Shown: positions 44,435-56,460, counted from the first letter of the stretch. The stretch is 64,000 bases of DNA from Asticcacaulis sp. SL142 (GCF_026625745.1 NZ_CP113061.1:2567501-2631500); one strand, 5' to 3'. Numbers and translations are program-made. Notes: generated by a model not told the origin, from the sequence alone.

Positions 44435-45066
44435 ATGGCTGATGGGTGTCATTTCAACGCTATTGTGATCTCAGTTTTTCACTTTGTGAGGTGTCGTTAA
44501 ACCTTCCGAAAGCGTGGAATTGCGTGCGCAAAAACCACTCGGAAAAACCGAAAAATAAATCGTAAAAGATTTATTAAATTCTCTTTGCGGGCGAATAGGT
44601 TACCGGAGTCAACAGAAAATTCCGCACTGCTCTGCAAATAGATTCGTTGACCGGGGCGCTGGCTTGATTAAGTTGTAGGTCTCTTCACCCTTTCCATCCC
44701 AACACGGATGAATTGGACATTGCACGAGTTATGCTCAGGCAGTGCGGGAGAATCTGTCTCTGGTGTACGGGGCGTTTGCGGTTTTCAGGCCAATAATCTG
44801 GGGCGCAAACTCACAAAGCCTTGAGCCCGGAAACAGAGACAATGCAGATTTTATCCCGGTGGTGGGCAGGCAACTGCGCGGCCGGTATGAACGTCTGTGA
44901 AAACGGGGCTGACTAAAAAGACGACAGGCATTGATCACCTAAAAGGTTTGGGTGTGCAGGGGAATGTTTGTTGAGATGGCGGGTCTGGCTTAGGTGGCGT
45001 GGCTTAAAATTCAGGGTGGTAGAGTTGAGTGTTGGTTTGGGGAATATTGATCGGGGCGATAATAAA
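44435..45066 (+). promoter_or_regulatory. dnaA promoter and leader region
   Basis: A 632-bp non-coding region upstream of dnaA. It has three GANTC sites within 150 bp (44606-44610, 44641-44645, 44750-44754). Nested inverted repeats follow at 44755-44841: outer TGTCTCTG/CAGAGACA, inner GTTTGCG (44774-44780)/CGCAAAC (44804-44810). Only one near-match to a DnaA box was noticed (TTATGCTCA near 44730). No open frame here has coding character. The GANTC cluster fits methylation-sensitive dnaA transcription as known in Caulobacter. Confidence 0.55.
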
Positions 45067-46608
45067 ATGCCAGGTTTAACAAACTGGTCGCCGATCCTGC
45101 CTGAAACGGTATGGTCCAAAGTGGCTTCGGCGCTTCGCCAGGAATTGGGTGACGGGCCTTATAATTCTTACGTAGCGCCGTCGGCGCTGAAGGTCACTAT
45201 CGACGGTGATCCGGTTCTGGTGACGCCGACAGTATATGCGCGTGACTGGTTTCAGCGTAATGCCCTGCGTCGCATCCATGAGTTATGGGCGCAGTTTGAT
45301 CCGGAAGGCCGGGTGCTCGATCTGCAATCGCGCATCGACTTCGATACGTGCGAGCGTCAGCGGCAGGCCCAGAAGGCCCTGTCGGAAACCTTAGATGTGG
45401 CGAAATCGGCAAGCCGTTCAGAGTCTGACGTGCCTTTGTCGTCGGTGAAGGCAAACGATGCGGCGATCATGGCCGATACCGGTGTCGCAAAATCAAATGA
45501 GGTGTCTGGTCATGAGGCCTCGCACGTTCAGGCTCTGGCTCAGGCGCGGGCTGATCTCAACCGCATTGCCGGTTTGCAGGATCGCCTGACCTTTGAAACC
45601 TTTGTCGCCGGCCGCGGCAATGAGTTCGCCTACACCATGTCGCGGCAGGTAGCCGGTTGGGGCGATGGTCATTTTAATCCGGTGTTTTTTCATGGCCCCT
45701 ATGGTTACGGTAAGACCCACCTTCTGAACGCGATTGCCTGGGAAGCTAAGATGCGCCGCCCGGACGCCAAGATTGTCTATCTGACGGCGGAAAAGTTCAC
45801 CAATACCTTCGTCAAGGCGGTGATGGATCGCTCGCAAAGCGTCTTCAAGGAAGACATCCGCAGCGCCGATTTGCTGCTCATCGATGATGTCCATTTCATC
45901 GGCGGCAAGACCTCTTCGCAGGAAGAACTGTTCCATACCCTGACGGCGCTGATCGAAAAGAACCGCCGCGTCGTGTTTACCGCCGATCGTCCGCCCACCC
46001 AGCTTACGGAAATCGAGGCACGGCTAAGATCACACTTGTCATCCGGTCTCGTCTGTGCTTTGGACGTGGCCGATCAGGCCTTGAGAATAGGCATCATCGA
46101 GCGCAAGCTCGAACAACTGTCGCGTCGTCTGGGATTGTCCCGGATGCCGCATGTCGACGTATTACAATTTATAGCAGACAGCGTACCCGGTTCCATTCGT
46201 GAACTCGAAGGGGCGGTGAATACGCTTGCCGCTTCGGCAGGTACGCGTCTGGGGAGTTTGACTTTGGACGAAGCTATGGCCCTGTTGCAACCGAACCTTA
46301 AGGTTTCCGTTGAGCGCCGTGTAACTGTTGATGAGATTCAAAAACTGACGGCTGATCATTTCAGCCTGAAACAAGCCGACCTGTTGTCGGAGCGCCGCAC
46401 GCGCAGCGTGGCCCGTCCGCGTCAGGTGGCGATGTGGCTGTGCAAGCAGCACACCACGCGGTCGTATCCGGACATTGGCCGCCGCTTTGGTGGCCGGGAT
46501 CATACTACCGTTCTTCATGCGGTGAAGAAGATCGAGGAACTGCTGCAATCGGACGAACAGATCGCCCGCGATGTAGAAGCCCTGACCCGCAAATTGCGTA
46601 GCAACTAA
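45067..46608 (+). CDS. dnaA: Chromosomal replication initiator protein DnaA
   Basis: The 513-aa AAA+ initiator opens the chromosomal origin. Domain I (about 10-85, SPILPETVWSKVASAL) is followed by a linker rich in Ala/Ser. Walker A is GPYGYGKTHLLNA near 209, where many relatives have GLGKT. Walker B is LLLIDDVHFIGGK; the arginine-finger region is IEARLRSHLSSG. The helix-turn-helix DNA-binding end has RRFGGRDHTTVLHAVKKIE. The start at 45067 follows GGGGCGAT; an upstream TTG-initiated extension is rejected. dnaN, recF and gyrB follow on the same strand. Confidence 0.97.
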   Translation: MPGLTNWSPILPETVWSKVASALRQELGDGPYNSYVAPSALKVTIDGDPVLVTPTVYARDWFQRNALRRIHELWAQFDPEGRVLDLQSRIDFDTCERQRQAQKALSETLDVAKSASRSESDVPLSSVKANDAAIMADTGVAKSNEVSGHEASHVQALAQARADLNRIAGLQDRLTFETFVAGRGNEFAYTMSRQVAGWGDGHFNPVFFHGPYGYGKTHLLNAIAWEAKMRRPDAKIVYLTAEKFTNTFVKAVMDRSQSVFKEDIRSADLLLIDDVHFIGGKTSSQEELFHTLTALIEKNRRVVFTADRPPTQLTEIEARLRSHLSSGLVCALDVADQALRIGIIERKLEQLSRRLGLSRMPHVDVLQFIADSVPGSIRELEGAVNTLAASAGTRLGSLTLDEAMALLQPNLKVSVERRVTVDEIQKLTADHFSLKQADLLSERRTRSVARPRQVAMWLCKQHTTRSYPDIGRRFGGRDHTTVLHAVKKIEELLQSDEQIARDVEALTRKLRSN

Positions 46609-46639
46609 TCCGGCTAAAACACATATTAAGTTATGGGGT

Positions 46640-46667
46640 GCGGGGTCTGTGACCCCGCATCTTTTTT
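46640..46667 (+). terminator. dnaA terminator formed by palindrome family 1, copy F
   Basis: GCGGGGTC (46640-46647), TGT, GACCCCGC (46651-46658), AT, C and a run of seven T. It is both a member of the dispersed palindrome family and a good intrinsic terminator. Confidence 0.88.
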
Positions 46668-46692
46668 TGCCTTTTAGATGCCTTAAGAAGAT

Positions 46693-46712
46693 GTGGGGTC
46701 TTAAGACCCCAC
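46693..46712. repeat. Dispersed palindrome family 1, copy G
   Basis: GTGGGGTC (46693-46700), TTAA, GACCCCAC (46705-46712), followed by GCCCC as in copy C. It is the second copy within 55 bp between dnaA and dnaN, with no T tail. Confidence 0.85.
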
Positions 46713-46823
46713 GCCCCACTATATTGGGCAAATTGACCTTTACGCCGGTAAATTTTACTTCTAATGTCCGCCTCCCGGTACGGCAAAAGGGCTCGCCGGA
46801 CAGACTGCCAGTAGGACGATAAG

Positions 46824-47945
46824 ATGCAATTGATCATCGAGCGGGGCGCGCTTTTAAAGGCTTTGGGTCACGTACAAAACGTGGTGGAACGCCGCAATAC
46901 GATCCCCATTCTGTCCAATGTGCTGTTGTCTGCCGAAGGCTCTCAGGTGTCGTTTTCAGCGACCGACCTTGACATGGAAATTGTCGATGTCGCCGAAGCC
47001 ATTGTCTCCATTCCGGGCCAGATCACCGCACCCGCCCACACCCTTTATGAAATTGTGCGCAAACTGCCGGAAGGCGCTGATGTCGAACTGAAGTTCGCGT
47101 CCGGCGAAGACCCGCGCCTGACCGTATCGGCCGGCCGTTCGCGCTTTGCCCTGCCGGTGCTGCCGGCCGGAGATTTCCCGGTCATGTCCGGCGACCACGA
47201 AGGTGTGACCTTTCAGGTTCTGAAAGAAGACCTTAAGCGCCTGATCGATAAGACCCGCTTTGCGGTCTCAACCGAAGAAACCCGTTATTATCTCAATGGC
47301 CTTTATTTGCACACCCTGACCGAAGAGGGCTCCGGTTATCTGCGTGCGGTCGCCACCGACGGTCACCGTCTGGCGCTGGCGGAAATGCCCGCCCCGGATG
47401 GCTCCATGGGTGGCCCCGGCGTGATCGTGCCCCGCAAGACCATCGATCAGGCCCGTCGTCTGCTCGATGATGGTTCCGGCTCGGTCGAAGTGACGGTCAG
47501 CCCCGCCAAGATCCGTTTCAACTTCGGTCAGGCGGCCTTGACGTCCAAGATTATCGACGGCTCCTTCCCTGACTATGGCCGCGTGATCCCGAAGAACAAC
47601 GAAAAGATCATGCGCGTCGATTCCGGCGTCCTGTCCAAGGCTGTTGACCGGGTGTCGACCATTTCCGCCGAAAAGAGCCGCTCGGTTAAGCTGGCCATTG
47701 AACCCGGTCGTCTGACCCTGACCGTGCGCAATATCGAAGCCGGTCAGGCCGTCGAAGAGGCCGAGATTGACTACGATAACGACACCATCGAAATCGGCTT
47801 CAATGCCCGCTATATCCTTGATGTCATGGGGCAAATCACCGGCGATGTGGTGGAACTGCGTCTGAACGATGCGTCGTCACCGACGCTGGTGATCGATCCG
47901 GCTGATCAGGGCGTGCAGTACGTGCTGATGCCGCTCCGAGTCTAG
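46824..47945 (+). CDS. dnaN: DNA polymerase III beta sliding clamp
   Basis: A ring-shaped processivity factor for the replicative polymerase. The 373-aa protein shows the three-domain layout: MQLIIERGALLKALGHVQ and VVERRNTIPILSNVLL in domain 1, FAVSTEETRYYLNGLYLH in domain 2 and the C-terminal hydrophobic cleft with YVLMPLRV at the end. It follows dnaA after 215 bp, ends in TAG at an inverted repeat, and a terminator separates it from recF. Confidence 0.97.
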   Translation: MQLIIERGALLKALGHVQNVVERRNTIPILSNVLLSAEGSQVSFSATDLDMEIVDVAEAIVSIPGQITAPAHTLYEIVRKLPEGADVELKFASGEDPRLTVSAGRSRFALPVLPAGDFPVMSGDHEGVTFQVLKEDLKRLIDKTRFAVSTEETRYYLNGLYLHTLTEEGSGYLRAVATDGHRLALAEMPAPDGSMGGPGVIVPRKTIDQARRLLDDGSGSVEVTVSPAKIRFNFGQAALTSKIIDGSFPDYGRVIPKNNEKIMRVDSGVLSKAVDRVSTISAEKSRSVKLAIEPGRLTLTVRNIEAGQAVEEAEIDYDNDTIEIGFNARYILDVMGQITGDVVELRLNDASSPTLVIDPADQGVQYVLMPLRV

Positions 47946-47988
47946 CGGTTAAAAGTCCCTCGCTAACGCTCGGTGTACATTTTAACCG
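47946..47988. repeat. Inverted repeat after dnaN
   Basis: CGGTTAAAA (47946-47954) and TTTTAACCG (47980-47988) flank a loop containing TCGCTAACGCTCGG. It starts directly after the dnaN TAG stop. The plan is similar to the inverted repeat at 52999-53039. Confidence 0.75.
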
Positions 47989-48000
47989 ATCCAATAAGGT

Positions 48001-48045
48001 CAAATCAAAGCTAGGGGCTGCCCTTCGCTTTGATTTGGCTTTTTT
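48001..48045 (+). terminator. Intrinsic terminator between dnaN and recF
   Basis: A perfect 11-bp stem CAAATCAAAGC (48001-48011) with GCTTTGATTTG (48027-48037), then a T-rich tail at 48040-48045. It would end or reduce readthrough into recF, whose promoter must then lie very close or which depends on readthrough. Confidence 0.85.
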
Positions 48046-48070
48046 GGTTTAGTGGGATAGGTATCCGGCT

Positions 48071-51626
<3,556 letters not shown>

Positions 51627-51627
<1 letters not shown>

Positions 51628-51645
51628 CAGGGGCACGGCCCCTGC
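51627..51645. repeat. Dispersed palindrome family 1, copy H
   Basis: GCAGGGGC (51627-51634), ACG, GCCCCTGC (51638-51645), followed by ACCC. The first G is the last base of the gyrB TAG stop. Compared with copies B, D and E, both arms carry the paired T-to-G and A-to-C change, so the palindrome is conserved. Confidence 0.85.
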
Positions 51646-51660
51646 ACCCAAAATCTTGGG

Positions 51661-52251
51661 TTAGCTCATCAACCTGAACCAGTCTCGTATGGTTAGTTGT
51701 AAGCGTAGGACTTCATCTTCGGCTAAAGGGCTGCAATGTGCAATCGGGGCTCTTAAAGTATTTAGGTTACCCATCACTCTTTCAACGGCCTTTTTCCCTT
51801 TAGAGAATATGCCGCCAAAAATGTCCCAATTGCTGGTGATTATGGCCGCTAACTCACCTAGTGTAGTGTAATCCAGTTCATCATCTGAGCGAGGTGTTAC
51901 GCCTGCATCTCGTTCCTTGGTAATTCGGCTCGATACTTCACCTTTAATATGAGGCGGTACACGCGGGCTTTCCCACCACTCTTCTGTTTTTTCAACTTCG
52001 GATATTGTTTCGGAAATCAATTGTCGGATTGATTTTTCGAGACAATATATGACCTCATAATGTTTGGCCATTAATGCGGCCTCTGTCCGAACCGCAGCTT
52101 CAAACTGAGGATAGTACACATCCTCTATGTTTGTTTCTGTAGTCGAGATATGGCCTAATTTTATCGCGTATAAACTCTCTACAGAATTTAAATCATCATT
52201 TATTATGTGGTTTCCCATAATAAATGATTTAATCTTGTGCTCGGCATCCAT
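51661..52251 (-). CDS. Swt1-type HEPN domain protein, second gene of a two-gene module
   Basis: A 196-aa AT-rich gene. The C-terminal half matches the pattern of the Swt1-family HEPN domain: CLEKSIRQLISETISE, WWESPRVPPHIKGEV, TTLGELAAIITSNWDIFG and NTLRAPIAHCSPLAEDE. The R-x4-H catalytic motif of HEPN ribonucleases is Arg167 to His172. It starts immediately after the TAA of the DUF5343 gene (TAA-ATG), so the two are translationally coupled. HEPN proteins of this kind are often RNA-cutting effectors in defence or toxin-antitoxin pairs; this role is inference. The pair lies between gyrB and lpd. Confidence 0.85.
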   Translation of the reverse strand: MDAEHKIKSFIMGNHIINDDLNSVESLYAIKLGHISTTETNIEDVYYPQFEAAVRTEAALMAKHYEVIYCLEKSIRQLISETISEVEKTEEWWESPRVPPHIKGEVSSRITKERDAGVTPRSDDELDYTTLGELAAIITSNWDIFGGIFSKGKKAVERVMGNLNTLRAPIAHCSPLAEDEVLRLQLTIRDWFRLMS

Positions 52252-52878
52252 TTATTCAACCTTTAATAGATTTTCGCGCAGGCTTTTGAATATCGCGTTA
52301 AAAACTGATTGGTCACTTGTGGCCGGAAGGTTTAAGTTTATTGTATAAGATAGGTTTAGTCCAACCGTTTTTTCTTGTTTAAATTCTTTGGTTTCATTGT
52401 AATTTATCGGCAAAACGGGAATTTCTTGTTCCAATTCTTCTGATTCTTCAGCATCAAAAGTTGCCATACTTTTCAAATTTTGAAGGGTGGAAAATATAAG
52501 GCTAACTACTTTATTATCTTTATCTAGGCCAGATACTTGTATGATGAGATTTTTCAATTCATGATCTTTTAGATCATAAAAGTATTCATTAGCTGATGAA
52601 AGCGCTGAATAACCATTTTTGATGCCTTTTGCTAAGGCTGATCCTCCAGATGATTTATTGCGAAATTGTTTATATAAATCAGTCGGCACTCCATCTGCAG
52701 ATACAAAGCCGATCTTTTTTAAAAATGGTATGATTGCTTTCCCAGTTCCGCCCTTAATTAAGATTTTTGTGGAGATGAAATCTATATTAACTCTCTCTGG
52801 CACACTGGCATTTCTTATGCGCTCTAAAGCAGTTTTGATTGAGCCTGGTGATACTAGATAAGGTAAGTTTTCAGCCAT
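52252..52878 (-). CDS. DUF5343 protein, first gene of a two-gene module with HEPN
   Basis: A 208-aa AT-rich gene. Residues about 1-145 fit DUF5343: LPYLVSPGSIKTALERI, the helix-turn pattern around GTGKAIIPFLKKIGFVSADG, then PTDLYKQFRN and EYFYDLKDHELKNLIIQVSG, suggesting winged-helix-like nucleic-acid or protein binding. Residues about 146-208 form a separate tail (VGLNLSYTINLNLPATSD, VFNAIFKSLRENLL) that may contact a partner. GGGG lies upstream of the ATG. It is transcribed with and directly coupled to the HEPN gene downstream. A sensor or antitoxin role is possible, not shown. Confidence 0.83.
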   Translation of the reverse strand: MAENLPYLVSPGSIKTALERIRNASVPERVNIDFISTKILIKGGTGKAIIPFLKKIGFVSADGVPTDLYKQFRNKSSGGSALAKGIKNGYSALSSANEYFYDLKDHELKNLIIQVSGLDKDNKVVSLIFSTLQNLKSMATFDAEESEELEQEIPVLPINYNETKEFKQEKTVGLNLSYTINLNLPATSDQSVFNAIFKSLRENLLKVE

Positions 52879-52950
52879 AATAGCCCCGATACATTATGAG
52901 TTGTATTTAGAGGCTATGATAAATTCACGATTCTTTGAAGTGATTTGTTC

Positions 52951-52984
52951 AAAACAAAAAGCCTCAGCATTGCTGCCGAGGCTT
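52951..52984 (-). terminator. lpd terminator
   Basis: On the minus strand a stem-loop AAGCCTC.../GAGGCTT (52959-52965 with 52978-52984, plus inner GCA/TGC) is followed by TTTTTGTTTT. It ends the suc-lpd operon. Confidence 0.9.
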
Positions 52985-52998
52985 AAAGCTAATTGAAC

Positions 52999-53039
52999 CA
53001 CTCAAAAGTACACTGAGCGTAGCGAAGGACTTTTGAGTG
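52999..53039. repeat. Inverted repeat after lpd
   Basis: CACTCAAAAGT (52999-53009) and ACTTTTGAGTG (53029-53039) with a loop containing CTGAGCGTAGCGAAGG. It lies 6 bp from the lpd TAG stop. Its central GAGCGTAGCGAAG string also occurs in the 33106-33256 element. Confidence 0.78.
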
Positions 53040-53045
53040 AGGCCA

Positions 53046-54452
53046 CTAGGCCTGCATCGTCCAGCCTTCGACGCCCATAGCCGCCTGCTTAACGGCCTCA
53101 GAGCGGGTCGGGTGCGGATGGCAGGTGCGGGCCAGATCTTCGGACGCGCCGCCAAAGGCCATCAGCACGCACGCTTCGCCGATCATTTCCCCGGCTTGCG
53201 GCCCAAGGATATGCACGCCGTACACCTTATCGGTCTTGGCATCGGCCAGGAACTTCACGAAGCCGTCGGTCTCATGGTTGATCTTGGCGCGGCTGTTGGC
53301 CATGAACGGGAACTTGCCGGTTTTGTACTGCACACCCGCGGCCTTAAGCTGGTCTTCGGTTTTGCCGACCCACGCCACTTCGGGGAAGGTGTAGACGACC
53401 GACGGCACCAGATCATAATCGACGTGACCGGCCTTACCGGCGATCAGTTCGATAACGGCGACGGCGTCTTCTTCGGCCTTGTGAGCCAGCATCGGGCCGT
53501 GGATCACGTCACCGATGGCCCACACGCCGGGGGCCGAGGTCTTGAAATGATCGGTGGCGATAAAGCCGCGCGCATCGGGCGTGATGCCAACCGTATCAAG
53601 GCCCAGACCATTGGTGAACGGGCGACGGCCGATAGCGACCAGAACCACATCGGCTTCCAGGGTTTCGGCATTGCCACCGGCGGCGGCCTCTAAGGTCAGG
53701 TTGACACCGGACTTACCGGTCTTGGCCGAGGTGACCTTGGTGCCGAGCTTAAAGGCAAAGCCCTGCTTGGTCAGGATTTTCTGGAACTGGGTGGCGACTT
53801 CGGTGTCCATGCCCGGCGTGATGCGGTCGAGGAACTCAACCACGGTCACCTTGGCGCCCAGACGACGCCAGACCGAGCCAAGCTCAAGGCCGATGATGCC
53901 AGCACCAACGACGACGAGGTGCTTAGGGACCGCCGGCAGCGACAGGGCGCCGGTGGAATCGACAATCTGCTTTTGGTCAACCGTGACACCCGGCAGCGGC
54001 GTTGGCTCAGAGCCGGTGGCGATGACGATGTGCTTGGTGGTCAGTTGCTCGACCTTACCGTCAGCGGCGGTGACCGAAACCTTACCGGCCCCTTCGATCT
54101 TACCGAAGCCGACGAAATAGGTGACCTTGTTCTTTTTCATCAGGAATTCGACACCCTTGGTCAGGGCGTTGACGCTGTCCTGTTTGGCCTTCATCATCTG
54201 GATGAGGTTGAGCTTGGGCGCGGGGACTTCGATGCCGATATGGGCAAATTCACCGGAGGCGGCTTCGAACAGTTCCGAGGCGTGCAGCAGAGCTTTTGAC
54301 GGCATACAGCCGACGTTCAGGCAGGTGCCGCCCAGTACGCCGCGCGATTCCACGATCGCCGCTTTCAGGCCCAGTTGTCCGGCGCGCACCGCCGCATTGT
54401 AGCCGCCGGGGCCACCGCCGATGATGACTACGTCAAAGTTCGTGTCCGCCAT
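53046..54452 (-). CDS. lpdA: Dihydrolipoyl dehydrogenase (E3)
   Basis: A FAD enzyme that reoxidises the lipoyl arms of 2-oxoglutarate and related dehydrogenases. The 468-aa protein has the FAD site FDVVIIGGGPGGYNAAVRA, the redox disulfide GGTCLNVGCMPSK (Cys44, Cys49), a NAD site VVVGAGIIGLELGSV and the C-terminal catalytic HPHPTRSEAV. It ends the sucCDAB operon. Length is standard. Confidence 0.97.
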   Translation of the reverse strand: MADTNFDVVIIGGGPGGYNAAVRAGQLGLKAAIVESRGVLGGTCLNVGCMPSKALLHASELFEAASGEFAHIGIEVPAPKLNLIQMMKAKQDSVNALTKGVEFLMKKNKVTYFVGFGKIEGAGKVSVTAADGKVEQLTTKHIVIATGSEPTPLPGVTVDQKQIVDSTGALSLPAVPKHLVVVGAGIIGLELGSVWRRLGAKVTVVEFLDRITPGMDTEVATQFQKILTKQGFAFKLGTKVTSAKTGKSGVNLTLEAAAGGNAETLEADVVLVAIGRRPFTNGLGLDTVGITPDARGFIATDHFKTSAPGVWAIGDVIHGPMLAHKAEEDAVAVIELIAGKAGHVDYDLVPSVVYTFPEVAWVGKTEDQLKAAGVQYKTGKFPFMANSRAKINHETDGFVKFLADAKTDKVYGVHILGPQAGEMIGEACVLMAFGGASEDLARTCHPHPTRSEAVKQAAMGVEGWTMQA

Positions 54453-54563
54453 GATAGCTGCCTTTTTTCATATCAAATGGTATCCTTGACCTAGGAGCCT
54501 AAGCCCCATGGGTCAAGCCTGTTGGCAGGAAAATCGCATGTTTTTTAGGGGACGCGCCGACAA

Positions 54564-55106
54564 TCAGAACGGGCGGCGGTTAACGGGCCGCAGACGGGCC
54601 ATCGCCATGATAAACCCTAAGCCCAGCGCCACCAAGGTCAGCACATAGCGCGGGTCCCAGCCCGACAGGATTTCAAGCACCTTATCGAATATACCGGCCC
54701 CCGCTTCGCCCTTGGTCAGATAGGTCAGGACGACATCGGCGATAAATCCCAGGCCATAAGCAAAGGCGGCGCGCAAATTGCCATTGGCGAACAAAAACGC
54801 GGCGATGACATATAGCGCCACGACCGACGCCCACAACCATATCACCGGCTGATTGTCGGTCTCAATCGCTTCAAGGGCGGTGCGGCCCTGAATGGATTCT
54901 TCAAAGGGCGGGGCGTAAGGGTCCCGCGACGGGGGCAGGCTGAAACCTCCACGATGATCGATGTCATCGGCGGCGCGGGACGACACAAACGGCTCATCGG
55001 GCCCACCCAGCACCTTGGCCTGAATGACCGGCCAGCTAATCCAGACCGTATAGGCCAGCACCAGTGCTGCGATAAACCAGCGCAGAATTTTCATAGCCGC
55101 ATCCAT
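54564..55106 (-). CDS. Membrane protein, function unknown
   Basis: A 180-aa protein with one N-terminal helix (ILRWFIAALVLAYTVWISW), a Pro-rich soluble stretch (SLPPSRDPYAPPFEES), and three further helices around 90-170. GGGGG lies upstream of the ATG at 55106; a second ATG at 55094 is also possible. No family was recognised. It stands inside the suc-lpd cluster. Confidence 0.72.
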   Translation of the reverse strand: MDAAMKILRWFIAALVLAYTVWISWPVIQAKVLGGPDEPFVSSRAADDIDHRGGFSLPPSRDPYAPPFEESIQGRTALEAIETDNQPVIWLWASVVALYVIAAFLFANGNLRAAFAYGLGFIADVVLTYLTKGEAGAGIFDKVLEILSGWDPRYVLTLVALGLGFIMAMARLRPVNRRPF

Positions 55107-55196
55107 TAGAGCCCCCTACGGATCATCTGAAATCTGCGCGATATTAGCCTATTAACCGTAATTTGCCCACAGGCTAATTCATGGCGGTAAGGTGCA

Positions 55197-56354
55197 TTAT
55201 TTTTCCTGCCAGGCGGTTTCGGACACGCCCATCTGATAGCCGATGTCATAGACCTTACGCATACTTTCGGCATCGAATTCGATCAGCCCGCCATTGGTAA
55301 TGCCCGGCGTCATGGCCATGACCGACACCTTCATATTATTGCGGGTTGCGTAGCCGGACAGATCGTTCAGCGTCGTGCGCGCCTGTGCCCGGGTAAGGGT
55401 CTCAAGGCTGCGAGTCACGACAGGCAGGGGTTTATAGGGTGTGACTGCGAACCCGGGCGCGATCTTGCCATTAATCAGCACATAAATATGACCGCCGCGA
55501 AACAGGTCTGGTGGCAGAACCCAATCGGTCAGCGATTCTGGCAGCAGGAAGAAGGGCATCGTCACTGACCCGTCAACATGCATTTCTTCGAGAATCCGGC
55601 CATCCGGGCTGCGTGAGCGGATGATGACAGGCTCAAAAGCGCCGGGCAGAGACGCCGAGGCCACCAGTACCTGACGGATCAGATCGCGGGCATCTATGAG
55701 GCGCTGATCCCAGCCATATTCAACGGCTTCACGGGCTATGCCGCTGATGTCCCAGACCACGCCGGTCTGGGAATCGAGATTGGTCGTCGCCACCACCAGC
55801 CGCCGGCCTTTGGCGTGCTCACGCGCCAGCGCCATCACCATGTCGATGGTGATATAGCTGTCTACTAAAGCTTTAAGGCGATTGGAGGAATAAAGCCCGG
55901 GCGTGAATAGGGCGAGTGCGCCGCGCGATTGCAATAAGCCGCTGGCGCGCCCATCGGTATAGCCATCTTTCAGTTCATCATCATAGTCAGTGCCCAGAAA
56001 CGCAAATGGCGCCATAAGTGCGCCGGTTGACACGCCCGTCACCACCCGGAACGGCGGCCGGTCACCGCGCTTTGTCCAGCCATTGAGCACCCCGGCTCCA
56101 AAGGCACCATCGGCTCCGCCGCCGGATAAGGCCAGCACGTTGAAATCATCAATACCGTGAGCGGCGAAATTGCCGCGTAAATCGGCTTCCAGTTTTTGGG
56201 CCAATTGCGGGTCGTCGCTGGCAAACCGGGCGCGCTCAAAGCCGCCGGGGAAAGCCGTCGCCTGCTCAAGCGCGGTCATCTGCGGGCGCTCGATTCCGGC
56301 ACAGCCGCTTAAGGCCAGCGCTATCACTAAAAGCCAGATCCTGAACCGATCCAT
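55197..56354 (-). CDS. Patatin-like phospholipase, predicted lipoprotein
   Basis: A 385-aa protein from the ATG at 56354, preceded by GGGGGGCGA. The lipobox is ALALSGC with Cys18. The patatin oxyanion hole is SGGGADGAFGAG (77-88), the serine lies in GVSTGAL (Ser109) and the dyad aspartate in HVDGSVTMPF. It should hydrolyse phospholipid or lipid acyl bonds at the inner face of the outer membrane or in the periplasm. It sits between sucB and lpd, an unusual place with no clear metabolic link. Confidence 0.9.
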   Translation of the reverse strand: MDRFRIWLLVIALALSGCAGIERPQMTALEQATAFPGGFERARFASDDPQLAQKLEADLRGNFAAHGIDDFNVLALSGGGADGAFGAGVLNGWTKRGDRPPFRVVTGVSTGALMAPFAFLGTDYDDELKDGYTDGRASGLLQSRGALALFTPGLYSSNRLKALVDSYITIDMVMALAREHAKGRRLVVATTNLDSQTGVVWDISGIAREAVEYGWDQRLIDARDLIRQVLVASASLPGAFEPVIIRSRSPDGRILEEMHVDGSVTMPFFLLPESLTDWVLPPDLFRGGHIYVLINGKIAPGFAVTPYKPLPVVTRSLETLTRAQARTTLNDLSGYATRNNMKVSVMAMTPGITNGGLIEFDAESMRKVYDIGYQMGVSETAWQEK

Positions 56355-56414
56355 AGTCGCCCCCCGATAGTTGCGGCCTGATCCTACTATGGACTGTCGC
56401 ATCGCCCAACAAAA

Positions 56415-56440
56415 AAGGCCGCTCCGGATGGAGCGGCCTT
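56415..56440 (-). terminator. sucB terminator
   Basis: An 11-bp perfect stem AAGGCCGCTCC/GGAGCGGCCTT with a 4-nt loop, followed on the minus strand by TTTTTT (411-416 side). It ends transcripts from sucB before the patatin gene, which may therefore have its own promoter. Confidence 0.92.
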
Positions 56441-56460
56441 CTGGTAGTCAGTAACTGACT

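Noticed and set aside
44968-45066. 33-codon N-terminal extension of dnaA
   Set aside because: It starts with TTG, has no homology to DnaA domain I, and the ATG at 45067 has a good upstream GGGG.
44435-45066. Chromosomal origin in the rpsT-dnaA gap
   Set aside because: Only one imperfect DnaA-box-like sequence was seen and no clear AT-rich unwinding array; Caulobacter-type origins lie near hemE, which is not in this window.
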